A stretch of DNA of 64,000 nucleotides, taken from the NCBI RefSeq assembly GCF_025791835.1, contig NZ_JAOXLP010000008.1, forward strand, positions 91,658 to 155,657, in the 5' to 3' direction. Shown here in pieces: positions 26,032-35,290 of this stretch (positions within the stretch are counted from its first letter, which is position 1; each line of letters begins with the position of its first letter). Under the pieces are notes generated by a model. The model was not told where the DNA came from. It was given only the letters and a program-made list of their open reading frames with translations, and did not search any database. Position numbers and translations under genes: made by a program. This DNA comes from Roseomonas xinghualingensis. Its GTDB lineage: Bacteria; Pseudomonadota; Alphaproteobacteria; Acetobacterales; Acetobacteraceae.

Positions 26032-29000
26032 ATGTCCCGACCGCATCTGCTCGACGCGCTGCGCGACCGCGTGCTGCTTTGTGACGGCGCCATGGGCAGC
26101 CGCGTGCAGGCCCTGACCCTGGATGTCGAGAAGGACTACTGCGGCCAGGAGAACTGCACGGAGGTGCTGAACCTCTCCCGACCCGATCTCGTGCGCGAGA
26201 TCCATCGCGGCTATTTCGAGGCCGGTGCTGATATGGTGCTGACCAACTCCTTCGGCGGCAGCCCCGTGACGCTGGGCGAGTTCGACCTGCAGGACCGGGC
26301 CCGTGAGATCAATCGCCGTTCCGCGGAACTGGCACGCGAGGCATCTGAAGGCTTCTCCGATGGCCGCCCGCGCTGGGTGATCGGCGATATCGGCCCCGGC
26401 ACGCGTCTGCCGAGCCTGGGCCACATCCCCTATGACGCGCTGGAAGAGGCGCTGACCGAGCAGTGCCGCGGCCTGATCGAGGGCGGCGCCGACGCCATCC
26501 TCACCGAGACGAACCAGGACACGCTGTTCATCAAGGCGGCGGTGAACGGGGCCAAGCGCGCCATTGCCGAGGCCAAGTCCGACATCCCCATCTTCGTGCA
26601 GGTAACGGTGGAGACGACTGGCACGCTGCTGGTCGGCCCCGACATCGCCGCCGCCGCCACGGTGATCGACGCGCTGGATGTGCCGCTGATCGGCCTGAAC
26701 TGCGCCACGGGCCCGCAGGAGATGGCCGAGCATGTCCGCTGGCTCAGCCAGAACTGGCGCGGCCTGATCTCCTGCCAGCCCAATGCCGGCTTGCCGGAAC
26801 TGGTGGACGGCAAGACGCATTACCCGCTCTCCGCCCAGGAAATGGCGAGCTGGATGGAGCGCTTCGTTACCGAGGACGGGCTGAACCTCATCGGCGGCTG
26901 CTGCGGCACCTCCATCCCGCATATCCAGGGGCTGGATGCGATGCTGCGGAAGCTGGGTGGCGCCAGCCACCGCCCCGCGCCCGCGGCGCGCAAGCCGGTC
27001 TGGGTGCCTTCCGTCGCCAGCCTCTACGGCTCGGTCGCGCTGCGGCAGGAGAATGCGTATTTCTCCATCGGCGAGCGCTGCAACGCCAATGGCTCCAAGG
27101 CCTGGCGCGAGCGGCAGGCCGCGCATGACTGGGACGGCTGCGTCGCCATCGGCCGCGAGCAGGTGGGCGAGGGGTCCAACTCGCTGGATGTCTGCACCGC
27201 CTTCGTCGGCCGTGACGAAATGGCCGAAATGAACGAGGTGATCACGCGCTTCACCTCCTCGGTGAACGCGCCGCTGGTGATCGATTCCACCGAGACGCCG
27301 GTGATCGAAGCCGCGCTGAAGCTGCATGGCGGCAAGCCCATCATCAACTCGATCAATTTCGAGGATGGCGAGGGCCATGCGACGGACCGCATGATCCTGG
27401 CCAAGAAGTTCGGCGCCGCCGTCATTGCGCTCACCATCGATGAGGTGGGCATGGCCAAGACCGCCGAGGACAAGCTGCGCATCGCCGAGCGGCTGGTGGA
27501 TTTCGCCTGCAACAAGCACGGGTTGCCGCAGAGCGACCTGATGATCGACCCGCTGACCTTCACCATTGCGACGGGCAACGAGGACGACCGCAAGCTCGGT
27601 CTCTGGACGTTGGAGGGCATCCGCATGATCCGGGAGAAGTTCCCGGACATTCAGATCATCCTCGGCCTCTCGAACATCTCCTTCGGCCTCAACCCGGCCG
27701 CGCGCCACGTGCTGAACAGCGTGTTCCTCGATCATGCCGTGAAGGCGGGGATGACGGGCGCGATCGTCCATGTCTCCAAGATCAAGCCGCTGCACCTCAT
27801 TCCCGCGGAGGAGGTGAAGGTCGCCGAGGACCTGATCTTCGACCGCCGCGCGGAAGGCTACGACCCGCTCCAGGCGCTGCTGGCGCTCTTCGCCGGTCGC
27901 AAGGCCGCAGACACCGCCAAGCGGGCCAAGGCCGAGACGGTGGAGGGCCGGCTGAAGGACCGCATCGTCGATGGCGACCGCAAGGGTCTCGACGACGAGC
28001 TCGCCGATGCGCTGGGCAAGGGTATCGAGCCGTTGACGATCATCAACGACATCCTGCTGGACGGGATGAAGGTGGTGGGAGAGCTGTTCGGCGCCGGCAA
28101 GATGCAGCTTCCCTTCGTGCTGCAGAGCGCGGAGACGATGAAGGCGGCGGTGGCTTATCTCGAGCCGTACATGGTCAAGGCGGAAGGCCAGGAGAAGGGC
28201 ACCATCGTGCTCGGCACGGTGAAGGGCGATGTGCACGACATTGGCAAGAATCTTGTCGATATCATCCTGACGAACAACGGCTACAAGGTCGTGAATCTCG
28301 GCATCAAGGTGCCGTTGCAGGACATCGTCACCGCCGCGAAGGAGCACAAGGCGCATGCCATCGGCATGTCCGGCCTGCTGGTGAAGTCCACCGTGGTGAT
28401 GCGCGAGAACCTGGAGGAGATGTCACGCCAGGGCGTCGACATCCCGGTGATGCTCGGCGGCGCGGCGCTGACCCGCAACTACGTGGAAGACGATTGTGTC
28501 CGCGCCTATGCCTCCGGGCGCGTGGCCTATGCGCGCGATGCCTTCGATGGCCTGCACCTGATGGACCGGGTGATGGGCAACGGCTTCGACGACTACCTCG
28601 CCGCGCTGCAGGCCCGTCGCGTCGGCAAGGGAAAGAATGAGCGCCGGACCCTCGGCGTCGCCGATGCGCGCGGCTTTGCGCCGGTCGAGATTGGCTATGC
28701 CCAGGAACGCCGCCGCCGGCTGACCGCGGGCGAGCCTGTTCCCACCCCGCCCTTCTGGGGCGCCCGGGTGGTGGAGGCCCCATCCAAGGCGATCGTGCCC
28801 TTCATCAATGAGCGCAGCCTTTACCAATTTCAGTGGGGCTTCCGGAAGCAGGGCCGCTCGCTGGAGGATTTCCTTGGCTGGGCGAAGCAGGAGCTGCGCC
28901 CGGTGTTGCGCCGGATGCTGCAGCTCTCCGAGGAGATGGCCATCCTCAAGCCACAGGCGATCTATGGCTACTGGAAGTGTGCCGGCCAGGGGAACGACCT

Positions 29001-29532
29001 CATCCTCTTTGAGGAGGATGGCCTCACCGAGGCTGTGCGCTTCACCTTGCCGCGCCAACCCAAGGCCGATGGTGACTGCATTGCGGATTTCGTGCGCGAT
29101 GTCGATGATGGGCCGGAGCATCGTGACGTGATCGGCCTTCAGGTCGTCACCATCGGCCAGAAGGCGAGCGACATGGCACGGGAGTGGTTCGAGGCGAACC
29201 GCTACCAGGATTACCTCTATCTCCATGGCCTCTCGGTGGAGATGGCCGAAGGCATGGCCGAATACGTTCACAAGCGTATCCGTGCCGAATGGGGCTTCGC
29301 GCATGAGGATGCGCGGGACATGGAGAAGATGCTGTCCCAGGGCTATCGCGGCGGCCGCTACTCCTTCGGCTATCCCGCCTGTCCCAGGCTGGAGGACCAG
29401 GAGCCGCTGTTGCGCCTTCTGAAATCAGACCGGATCGGCGTCACAATTTCAGACGAATGGCAATTGCATCCGGAGCAATCCACCTCCGCGATCGTGCTGC
29501 ACCATCCGGGCGCGAAGTACTTCTCCGTCTAG
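26032..29532 (+). CDS. metH: Cobalamin-dependent methionine synthase
   Basis: 1166-residue full-length MetH transferring the methyl group of 5-methyltetrahydrofolate to homocysteine through cobalamin. The homocysteine domain has zinc cysteines C224 (LNCATGP) and C290/C291 (GGCCGT). The pterin domain starts near ISIGERCNANGSKAW. The cobalamin module has the DVHDIG motif (residues 733-738, His735 the cobalt ligand). The C-terminal SAM-binding activation domain ends with RGGRYSFGYPACP and SAIVLHHPGAKYFSV. Start 26032 follows a GAGAAGAG purine run; an in-frame GTG sits three codons earlier. No cobalamin riboswitch fits in the 14-base gap, so control is likely by the ArsR-type regulator. Confidence 0.97.
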   Translation: MSRPHLLDALRDRVLLCDGAMGSRVQALTLDVEKDYCGQENCTEVLNLSRPDLVREIHRGYFEAGADMVLTNSFGGSPVTLGEFDLQDRAREINRRSAELAREASEGFSDGRPRWVIGDIGPGTRLPSLGHIPYDALEEALTEQCRGLIEGGADAILTETNQDTLFIKAAVNGAKRAIAEAKSDIPIFVQVTVETTGTLLVGPDIAAAATVIDALDVPLIGLNCATGPQEMAEHVRWLSQNWRGLISCQPNAGLPELVDGKTHYPLSAQEMASWMERFVTEDGLNLIGGCCGTSIPHIQGLDAMLRKLGGASHRPAPAARKPVWVPSVASLYGSVALRQENAYFSIGERCNANGSKAWRERQAAHDWDGCVAIGREQVGEGSNSLDVCTAFVGRDEMAEMNEVITRFTSSVNAPLVIDSTETPVIEAALKLHGGKPIINSINFEDGEGHATDRMILAKKFGAAVIALTIDEVGMAKTAEDKLRIAERLVDFACNKHGLPQSDLMIDPLTFTIATGNEDDRKLGLWTLEGIRMIREKFPDIQIILGLSNISFGLNPAARHVLNSVFLDHAVKAGMTGAIVHVSKIKPLHLIPAEEVKVAEDLIFDRRAEGYDPLQALLALFAGRKAADTAKRAKAETVEGRLKDRIVDGDRKGLDDELADALGKGIEPLTIINDILLDGMKVVGELFGAGKMQLPFVLQSAETMKAAVAYLEPYMVKAEGQEKGTIVLGTVKGDVHDIGKNLVDIILTNNGYKVVNLGIKVPLQDIVTAAKEHKAHAIGMSGLLVKSTVVMRENLEEMSRQGVDIPVMLGGAALTRNYVEDDCVRAYASGRVAYARDAFDGLHLMDRVMGNGFDDYLAALQARRVGKGKNERRTLGVADARGFAPVEIGYAQERRRRLTAGEPVPTPPFWGARVVEAPSKAIVPFINERSLYQFQWGFRKQGRSLEDFLGWAKQELRPVLRRMLQLSEEMAILKPQAIYGYWKCAGQGNDLILFEEDGLTEAVRFTLPRQPKADGDCIADFVRDVDDGPEHRDVIGLQVVTIGQKASDMAREWFEANRYQDYLYLHGLSVEMAEGMAEYVHKRIRAEWGFAHEDARDMEKMLSQGYRGGRYSFGYPACPRLEDQEPLLRLLKSDRIGVTISDEWQLHPEQSTSAIVLHHPGAKYFSV

Positions 29533-29545
29533 GGTGGGGCGGGGT

Positions 29546-30445
29546 ATGCCGGGCCGGATGAGCCTGACTGAACGCACTGCCTGGACCAGTCTTGCCGTCG
29601 GCCTTTCCGTGCTGTGCCTGAAAGGCGCAGCATGGTGGCTGACAGGCAGCACAGCCCTTTTCGCCGATATGCTGGAGACGGTGGTGAATGTCGCCGCCGC
29701 CTCCGCTGCCCTGGCCGCCGTCCGCTACTCGGCACGCCCGGCGGATGAGAACCACCCCTATGGCCATGCAAAGGTCGAGTATTTCTCGGCCGTGCTGGAA
29801 GGGGCGCTGATTCTGGTCGCGGCCTCGATGATCCTGCAGGAGGTGTGGCAGGCTTGGTCCCAGCCCCGGCAGCCCGACCAGCCGGCGCTGGGCCTGGCTC
29901 TCTCGGCGGTGGCGACCGTCATCAACAGCGTCTGGGCCACGATCCTCCGGCGGCGGGGCAAGCGCCTGGGCTCTCCCGCCCTGGTGGCGGACTCGCATTA
30001 CCTCATGTCCGATGTCGTCACCTCGGCGGGGGTGATCATCGGCGTCGGGCTGGTCACGGTCACCGGCCTGCTCTGGCTCGATCCGCTGCTGGCCGGCGCC
30101 ACGGCGGTGATGATCCTCTTTTCCGGCTGGCGCCTGCTGCGGGAGAGCGTGGGCGGGCTGATGGACGAAGCCGTTGCGGCGGATGACCTGTCACGGATCC
30201 GCGGCCTCGTCTCATCGGAGGCGGCAGGAGCCATCGAGGCGCATGACCTGCGGACCCGCCGCGCCGGCCGTATCACCTTCGTGGAGTTCCATCTCGTCGT
30301 TCCCGGCGCCATGCCGGTCTCCGAGGCGCATGAGATCTGTGACCGCATTGAAACGGCACTGAAGGAAGCCCTCGGCAGTGCCATTATCACCATCCATGTG
30401 GAGCCGGAAGGAAAGGCCAAGCACAGCGGGGTGGTGGTGCTGTGA
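29546..30445 (+). CDS. Cation diffusion facilitator family metal transporter
   Basis: 299-residue CDF exporter (H+/divalent cation antiport, inner membrane) with six membrane helices and a cytoplasmic domain (about residues 205-290). The helix V site HYLMSD is conserved, and NHPYGHAKVEYFSA follows helix II. The helix II metal site reads E-x3-N (DMLETVVN) where FieF-type proteins have D-x3-D, so metal choice may differ. Possible starts are GTG 29534, ATG 29546 and ATG 29558; 29546 is preferred for the G-rich run upstream. Only 13 bases separate it from metH, so co-transcription is likely. Confidence 0.88.
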   Translation: MPGRMSLTERTAWTSLAVGLSVLCLKGAAWWLTGSTALFADMLETVVNVAAASAALAAVRYSARPADENHPYGHAKVEYFSAVLEGALILVAASMILQEVWQAWSQPRQPDQPALGLALSAVATVINSVWATILRRRGKRLGSPALVADSHYLMSDVVTSAGVIIGVGLVTVTGLLWLDPLLAGATAVMILFSGWRLLRESVGGLMDEAVAADDLSRIRGLVSSEAAGAIEAHDLRTRRAGRITFVEFHLVVPGAMPVSEAHEICDRIETALKEALGSAIITIHVEPEGKAKHSGVVVL

Positions 30446-30455
30446 TGCGCCGCGC

Positions 30456-31394
30456 TTGAGCGCCCCCGGGAGCCCCGCGCCCCCGGATCTCGCGCCTCGG
30501 GAGGCCACGCCCTGGGAATACGCACCTGCCGCCGCGCGGGCCTGGCGGCGCTTGCCGCGCCGGGGGCGGCGCCGGACCTGGGCCTGGTGGGCAGCGGCCG
30601 CGCTGCATGGGGCGGGCCTCGCCGCGATGTTCCTCGTCCTGAACCGGGAGCCGCTGGAAGAGCCCCTGATCGTCGAAGGCATGCTGGTGGTCTGGGAAGG
30701 GGCGCCCGGGGCAGGGGACGGGGCGCCTGAGCTTTCGCCCGAACCGCAGCCGCCGGCGGTGCAGGAAGCCCCCATCCGCGAAACCCCGCCACCGGTCGCG
30801 GAGGCGACACCGGCGCCAGCCAGGCTTCCTGTGCCGCCAGCGCCTCCAGCCCCCCCGCCTCCGCAAGCGGCGGCGCAGCCCGACCCACCGGCCCCTCCCT
30901 CTCCGGACCGTGCCACATCCCCACCCCGGACCCAGGCGGCAGAGGCCGAGCCCATCCCGCTGCCGCCCCCTCCGGCGCCTCCGGCTCCCTCCCGGCCCAT
31001 CCCATCTCCGTCTGGGGCACCTTCGTCCACGGTGGAGCGGGCGCGCGTCGCCGAGGCCCCGCCCGCCCCGGGCGCTGTCCGATTGGGCGCCGGAACCATA
31101 GGTTCCCCTGGCGAAAGCCGCTCCGTTGGCGCCCCGAAGCCCGGCTGCCAGGACATCATCGGCTATCCGGACTCCGAGCGGCAGCGCGGCGTCACCGGCT
31201 CGGTGGCCATGCGGCTCCGCATTTCCGATGATGGGCGGGTGGTCGAGGCGCGCCTGGTGGAGCGCAGCGGCTCCTTCGCCCTTGATGAGGCGGCGCAGCG
31301 CGGCATCCGCCGGTGCCGCTTCGAACCGGCATTGCGCGATGGCGTGCCGGTCTGGGGCAGCCGGGACTATCGCGTGGTGTTCCGGCTGGAATAG
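30456..31394 (+). CDS. TonB-family energy transducer
   Basis: About 312 residues. A cytoplasmic basic segment (RAWRRLPRRGRRRT), one membrane helix (WAWWAAAALHGAGLAAMFLVL), a long Pro-rich periplasmic spacer and a C-terminal TonB domain (GVTGSVAMRLRISDDGRVVEARLVERSG, RRCRFEPALRDG). It would couple the proton motive force to outer-membrane receptors. No good ATG lies near; the TTG at 30456 directly after metal-transporter stop is the best guess, while ATG 30378 would overlap that gene by 68 bases. Next to metH and cobalamin adenosyltransferase it could serve cobalamin or metal uptake, but no receptor gene is present. Confidence 0.75.
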   Translation: MSAPGSPAPPDLAPREATPWEYAPAAARAWRRLPRRGRRRTWAWWAAAALHGAGLAAMFLVLNREPLEEPLIVEGMLVVWEGAPGAGDGAPELSPEPQPPAVQEAPIRETPPPVAEATPAPARLPVPPAPPAPPPPQAAAQPDPPAPPSPDRATSPPRTQAAEAEPIPLPPPPAPPAPSRPIPSPSGAPSSTVERARVAEAPPAPGAVRLGAGTIGSPGESRSVGAPKPGCQDIIGYPDSERQRGVTGSVAMRLRISDDGRVVEARLVERSGSFALDEAAQRGIRRCRFEPALRDGVPVWGSRDYRVVFRLE

Positions 31395-31402
31395 AAAGAT
31401 CC

Positions 31403-31948
31403 ATGGTCAAGCTTGATGTCATCACCACCCGCGGGGGCGATTCCGGTCAGACATCGCTCGGCGACGGCACGCGCGTATCCAAGGATTCCGCACGGATCGA
31501 AGCGCTGGGCGCCGTGGACGAAGTCAATGCCGCCATCGGCCTGCTCCGCCTGCACACGGCGCAGGAAGAGGATGCGATGCTGGGGCGTATCCAGAACGAC
31601 CTGTTCGACCTCGGTGCCGATCTCTGCGTGCCGGGCGCGGAAGGCGGGCTGAGGATTTCCGCCGCGCAATGCCTGCGGCTGGAGCGGGAACTGGAGGAGA
31701 TGAATGCCGGGCTGCCGCCGCTGCGCTCCTTCATCCTGCCAGGTGGCACCCCCGCCGCGGCCCATGCCCATCTGGTCCGGACCCTGGCTCGCCGGGCGGA
31801 GCGCGCCGTGGTGGCGCTGGCGGCGGCGGAAACGGTGAACGGAGATGCGGTGCGCTACCTCAACCGCCTGTCCGATCATCTGTTCGTCCTCGCCCGCTGC
31901 CTGAACATGGGCCAGGACCTGCTCTGGAAACCAGGCGGGAACCGCTAG
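31403..31948 (+). CDS. Cob(I)alamin adenosyltransferase, PduO type
   Basis: 181 residues, the ATP:cob(I)alamin adenosyltransferase of the PduO fold, which forms adenosylcobalamin. The ATP-binding N-terminus TRGGDSGQTSLGDGTRVSKD, the ALGAVDEVNAAIG helix, SFILPGGTPAAAHAHLVRTLARRAER and the closing RYLNRLSDHLFVLARCLN are all diagnostic. It starts 8 bases after the TonB stop, so it belongs to the metH-CDF-tonB run. The open frame extends upstream to 31313 but that part is the tonB 3' end in another frame. Confidence 0.95.
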   Translation: MVKLDVITTRGGDSGQTSLGDGTRVSKDSARIEALGAVDEVNAAIGLLRLHTAQEEDAMLGRIQNDLFDLGADLCVPGAEGGLRISAAQCLRLERELEEMNAGLPPLRSFILPGGTPAAAHAHLVRTLARRAERAVVALAAAETVNGDAVRYLNRLSDHLFVLARCLNMGQDLLWKPGGNR

Positions 31949-32075
31949 CGGTACGACCGATCCTGCCAGCTCTTCAGGGCAGCCGCCTCACGCGCGGCCA
32001 GCACCGGGCGAGGGGGCTTTCGACAGTCCCGGCGCGCATCATCTCTCCGCGAAGGTAACGTATGCCCAACCTGCT

Positions 32076-32507
32076 TCAGGGCGTGGCCTGCTGCCATTCC
32101 GGGATCGGGAAAATGCGATCATAGGCCAGGTTGAAGACGAAGGCGTAGGCCACGTAGAAGGCCGCGATTGCGATATCCATCACGAAAGCCTGCGCGAAGC
32201 TGATGCCAAGATACCAGGCGATCGGCGGCAGCAGGATCAACAGCAGCCCCGCCTCGAACAGCACCGCGTGAGCGACGCGTAGCCCGAGGCTCTTGCGCGT
32301 ATGCCCAACCGCGCGCTGCATCGCATGGTCGAAGCCGAGATTATAAACATAATTCCACGCTGTCGCGGCCAGCGCGCTGCCGACGCCGATGACGCCCATT
32401 TCCGAGGCAGGTAACCCGAACAACAGGGTGCCAAATGGGATGATCAGGGCCAAGCCGATCACCTCAAAAAGGAGGGCGTGGCGAATACGGTCGCGGACGG
32501 TGCGCAT
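32076..32507 (-). CDS. PACE-family multidrug/biocide efflux transporter
   Basis: 143 residues with four membrane helices arranged as two BTP repeats, the hallmark of proteobacterial antimicrobial compound efflux (AceI-like) proteins. Repeat signatures are RHALLFEVIGL with the conserved Glu, WNYVYNLGFDHA, HAVLFEAGLLLI and YAFVFNLAYDRIFPIPE. AceI exports chlorhexidine and short-chain diamines by proton antiport. It is divergent from a LysR gene 92 bases away, as aceI is from aceR. Confidence 0.92.
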   Translation of the reverse strand: MRTVRDRIRHALLFEVIGLALIIPFGTLLFGLPASEMGVIGVGSALAATAWNYVYNLGFDHAMQRAVGHTRKSLGLRVAHAVLFEAGLLLILLPPIAWYLGISFAQAFVMDIAIAAFYVAYAFVFNLAYDRIFPIPEWQQATP

Positions 32508-32599
32508 GATCTCGGCTTCAGAAGGGGCTTGAACGACCCCCCGTCTTCTATCCGCAGAAGCCGTGGTAGCAAGTTAGGAGATATCTGGAGATCAGATGG
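32508..32599. promoter_or_regulatory. Divergent promoter region of PACE pump and LysR regulator
   Basis: 92 bases between the two divergent ATGs. Outward arms GGCTTC and GAAGCC (about 32513-32563) form an inverted repeat about 38 bases apart. By analogy with aceR/aceI the LysR protein should bind here; the exact T-N11-A site could not be fixed by eye. Confidence 0.4.
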
Positions 32600-33511
32600 A
32601 TGGCCGTCTCCGTGGAGCAGCTCCTGGCCTTTGTCGCCGCCGCCGAGGCGGGTTCCTTCTCGGCCGCCGCACGCCGTCTCCGGAAAGCCCAATCCGCTGT
32701 CAGCACCCAGGTTGCCAACCTTGAAACGGATCTTGGCCTGGCCCTGTTCAGCCGTGAGGGGCGCAATCCCGTCCTGACAGCCGCCGGGGAGCGCCTGCTG
32801 CTGGAGGCGCGCGTGGTGCTGGAGCGGCGGGAGCATCTGATCGGGGTGGCGAGCAGCCTGGAGCAGCGGGTGGAGAACCGGCTGGTGATCGCCATCGACG
32901 AACTCTATCCCGAACATGCGCTGGGCGCCCTCTTCGCTGATTTTGCGCGGCACTTTCCCTTCGTCGAGCTGGAGATACTGTTCCCACTGATGGAAGACGT
33001 CAGCCGCCTTGTGCAGGAAGGCAAGGCCGATCTCGGTGTCATGTGGCGCCAGGAAGTCCTGCCCACACAGCTGGGATTCCAGACCATCGGCTGGGTGCCG
33101 CTCAAGCTCGTCTGCGGCCGGGATCACCCGCTCGCGAAGAAGCGCGTGGAGTGGGAGGAGCTGAAGCGCCACCGGCAGATTCTCGTCGCCGCCCGTAGCG
33201 ACGGACCGGAGAAGCGGCGCCTGCGCGTGGCCGCCGAGGTCTGGTGGGTGGAAAGCCATTGGGTGATCCTGGAGATGGTCAAGCACGGCATCGGCTGGGC
33301 TTTTGTCTCCGACCACGTCATCGCAGCCTCGCCCACTGCTCCTGATCTCGTCACGCCGGATCTGCAATTCGACGATGGAGACTGGCCAGTGGCGCTGGAG
33401 CTGGTCTGGCACAAGCAGCGGCCCTGCGGCCCGGCAGCCACCTGGCTACGCGAGCGCTTCGCTGCGGCGAGGATTGATGTCGTCCCCTCACGCAGCGGGA
33501 GTTCATCTTGA
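32600..33511 (+). CDS. LysR-family transcriptional regulator (AceR-like)
   Basis: 303 residues with an N-terminal winged helix (EQLLAFVAAAEAGSFSAAARRLRKAQSAVSTQVANLE) and a periplasmic-binding-like effector domain from about residue 90 (LVIAIDELYPEHALGALFADFARHFP). Divergent from the PACE pump, so it most likely activates that gene in response to an exported amine or biocide. Start 32600 follows GGAG nine bases upstream; an overlapping ATG at 32596 is in another frame. Confidence 0.9.
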   Translation: MAVSVEQLLAFVAAAEAGSFSAAARRLRKAQSAVSTQVANLETDLGLALFSREGRNPVLTAAGERLLLEARVVLERREHLIGVASSLEQRVENRLVIAIDELYPEHALGALFADFARHFPFVELEILFPLMEDVSRLVQEGKADLGVMWRQEVLPTQLGFQTIGWVPLKLVCGRDHPLAKKRVEWEELKRHRQILVAARSDGPEKRRLRVAAEVWWVESHWVILEMVKHGIGWAFVSDHVIAASPTAPDLVTPDLQFDDGDWPVALELVWHKQRPCGPAATWLRERFAAARIDVVPSRSGSSS

Positions 33512-33814
33512 GGCCTCGTCCCGCGTCTTGGCCCTGAAGGTGACCAGGGCGTCACAATTCGGCGTTGCCGCCTGGCTGAGCGGATGGCGGATGTCTGGAG
33601 CGGGCGGAACCCGCCCGGAGCGTCGGCCATGCGAGCGTGCCGCCAGGCCTTGCTGAATGGCCCACTCCAAAGAGTGTTATTATTCCGAATGAACGATAAA
33701 CATGGGCTGCGGAGTACAGGCTGGGGAAAACAATCGCGTCTCCTCCCGGTTCCTTTGCCTGAATGCCTGGTGTAGGCGGCGAGAAACCGGCACCGTTTGG
33801 AGGGAGACGTCAGA
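33512..33814. other. Intergenic region upstream of the KaiC-like gene
   Basis: About 300 bases without a supported gene. It has a 6-bp hairpin GGGCGG/CCGCCC (33602-33616) that could end the lysR transcript, then an AT-richer patch around 33675-33710 (GAGTGTTATTATTCCG) that is the best place for the promoter of the KaiC-like gene. A strong GGAGGGAG lies before the GTG at 33815. Confidence 0.4.
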
Positions 33815-35290
33815 GTGAGGGCAAGCTTGCAGCGGATTACGACTGGCGTTCCCGGCCTCGATACGGTTCTGGGCGGCGGCCTGCTGCGGGGGCGATCCTA
33901 CATCATTCAGGGCAGTCCCGGCGCCGGTAAGACGATCCTGGCCAATCAGGCTTGCTTTCACCGCGCGGCGGAAGGTGATCAGGCCCTCTTCGTGACGTTG
34001 CTGTCCGAGTCGCACGACACGCTCCTGCAGCATCTCTCGACCCTGGACTTCTACGAGCCGCATCACGTCCCACAAAGTGTTTACTACATCAGCGCCCTCG
34101 GTACGCTCCAGCGGGAAGGTCTTGATGGTGTCGCCAGGCTGCTCCGTGAGGAAACGGCCAGCCGCAAGGCATCGCTGCTCGTCTTCGACGGCCTGCTTAA
34201 CGTCCGTGACGCGACGGGCTCGGCCCCGGATCTCAAGCGCTTTCTCCACACGGTGCAGACACAGGCAGCCTTCGCCGGGTGCACGATCCTGATGCTGACC
34301 AGTGCGCAGCTGGATGACCAGAGTCCTGAGCACACGGTCGTGGATGGCGTGATCGAACTGGGGAACATGGTTACCGGGGTCAGGACCGTGCGCCGGTTGC
34401 AGGTCCGGAAGTTCCGCGGCGGCGCGAGCCTGGAGGGGCTGCACCAGTTCCAGATCGACCAGCGGGGCGTGACGATCTTCCCCCGGTTGGAAGCACAATA
34501 TGCCTTGCCATCGATGGAGGATGAGGCGTCCTCCCCGGAGGACAGGGCCGGGACCGGTATCCAGGATCTGGATGCCATCATGGGCGGGGGGGGAATACCC
34601 CGGAACTCCGCGACGCTTGTCTTCGGTCCCTCAGGCATTGGCAAGACAACGCTTGGCCTGCACTTTCTGGCCGCTTCGCAGCCTGACGAACCCGCGCTGC
34701 ATTACGGCTTCTACGAGAACCCAAAGCGGCTCCTGAGCAAGGCGACGGCTCTTGGCCTGGACCTTCGTTCCCAGGTCGGCAAGGGGCAGCTCGAGATCAT
34801 GTGGCACCCACCGGGGGAACGCCTCCTCGACGCAATGGGCCAGGGTCTGCTCGATGCCGTCGCCAGGCGCGGCGTGAAGCGGCTTTTCATCGACGGCCTT
34901 GGTGCTTTCGAGCGCGCCGCGATCCACTTACCCCGTCTGGTGGAGTACTTCACCGCCCTGACGAGCGAGTTGCGCGCACGCGGTGTCACCACCGTTGCAA
35001 CCTGGGAGAGCCGGAACATTGTCGGTGGATCGGTCGAAACACCGGCCCCGGAGCTTTCAAGCATCGTGGATAACCTGGTCTACATGCGCTTCGTGGAATG
35101 GCGGGCGCGCATGCACCGGCTCATGGCGGTCGTGAAGGTGCGGGACAGCGCCTTCGATCAGGATTTGCACCATTTCTGCATCACGAAGCATGGCCTGGAG
35201 TTTGTGCCCCAGAAAGACGGAGCCGATGCGCTTCTCTCGGGCTTCGCCCATCGATCCCCGGCTGCGGCTGGGGAGGTCCCATCTGCGTAA
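33815..35290 (+). CDS. Double-domain KaiC/RecA-like ATPase
   Basis: 491 residues with two KaiC domains in tandem. Each starts with a T/SGVxxLDxxLGGG-type motif (TTGVPGLDTVLGGGL; TGIQDLDAIMGGGG) and carries a Walker A: GSPGAGKT (33-40) and GPSGIGKTT (271-279). Walker B-like strands are SLLVFDGL and RLFIDGL. The paired catalytic glutamates of cyanobacterial KaiC are changed to TLLSES and YGFYENP. ELSSIVDN near the C-terminal end corresponds to the KaiC phosphorylation segment. There is no KaiA or KaiB nearby. Start is a GTG behind GGAGGGAG; the TTG at 33797 is less likely. Its stop overlaps the receiver gene (TAATG). Signal-transduction ATPase is the likely role; input and output are unknown. 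Confidence 0.88.
   Translation: MRASLQRITTGVPGLDTVLGGGLLRGRSYIIQGSPGAGKTILANQACFHRAAEGDQALFVTLLSESHDTLLQHLSTLDFYEPHHVPQSVYYISALGTLQREGLDGVARLLREETASRKASLLVFDGLLNVRDATGSAPDLKRFLHTVQTQAAFAGCTILMLTSAQLDDQSPEHTVVDGVIELGNMVTGVRTVRRLQVRKFRGGASLEGLHQFQIDQRGVTIFPRLEAQYALPSMEDEASSPEDRAGTGIQDLDAIMGGGGIPRNSATLVFGPSGIGKTTLGLHFLAASQPDEPALHYGFYENPKRLLSKATALGLDLRSQVGKGQLEIMWHPPGERLLDAMGQGLLDAVARRGVKRLFIDGLGAFERAAIHLPRLVEYFTALTSELRARGVTTVATWESRNIVGGSVETPAPELSSIVDNLVYMRFVEWRARMHRLMAVVKVRDSAFDQDLHHFCITKHGLEFVPQKDGADALLSGFAHRSPAAAGEVPSA

Noticed and set aside
25990..28356. 788-residue open frame antisense to metH
   Set aside because: Shadow of a conserved, complete metH gene; composition of arginine, leucine, histidine and valine typical of antisense frames.
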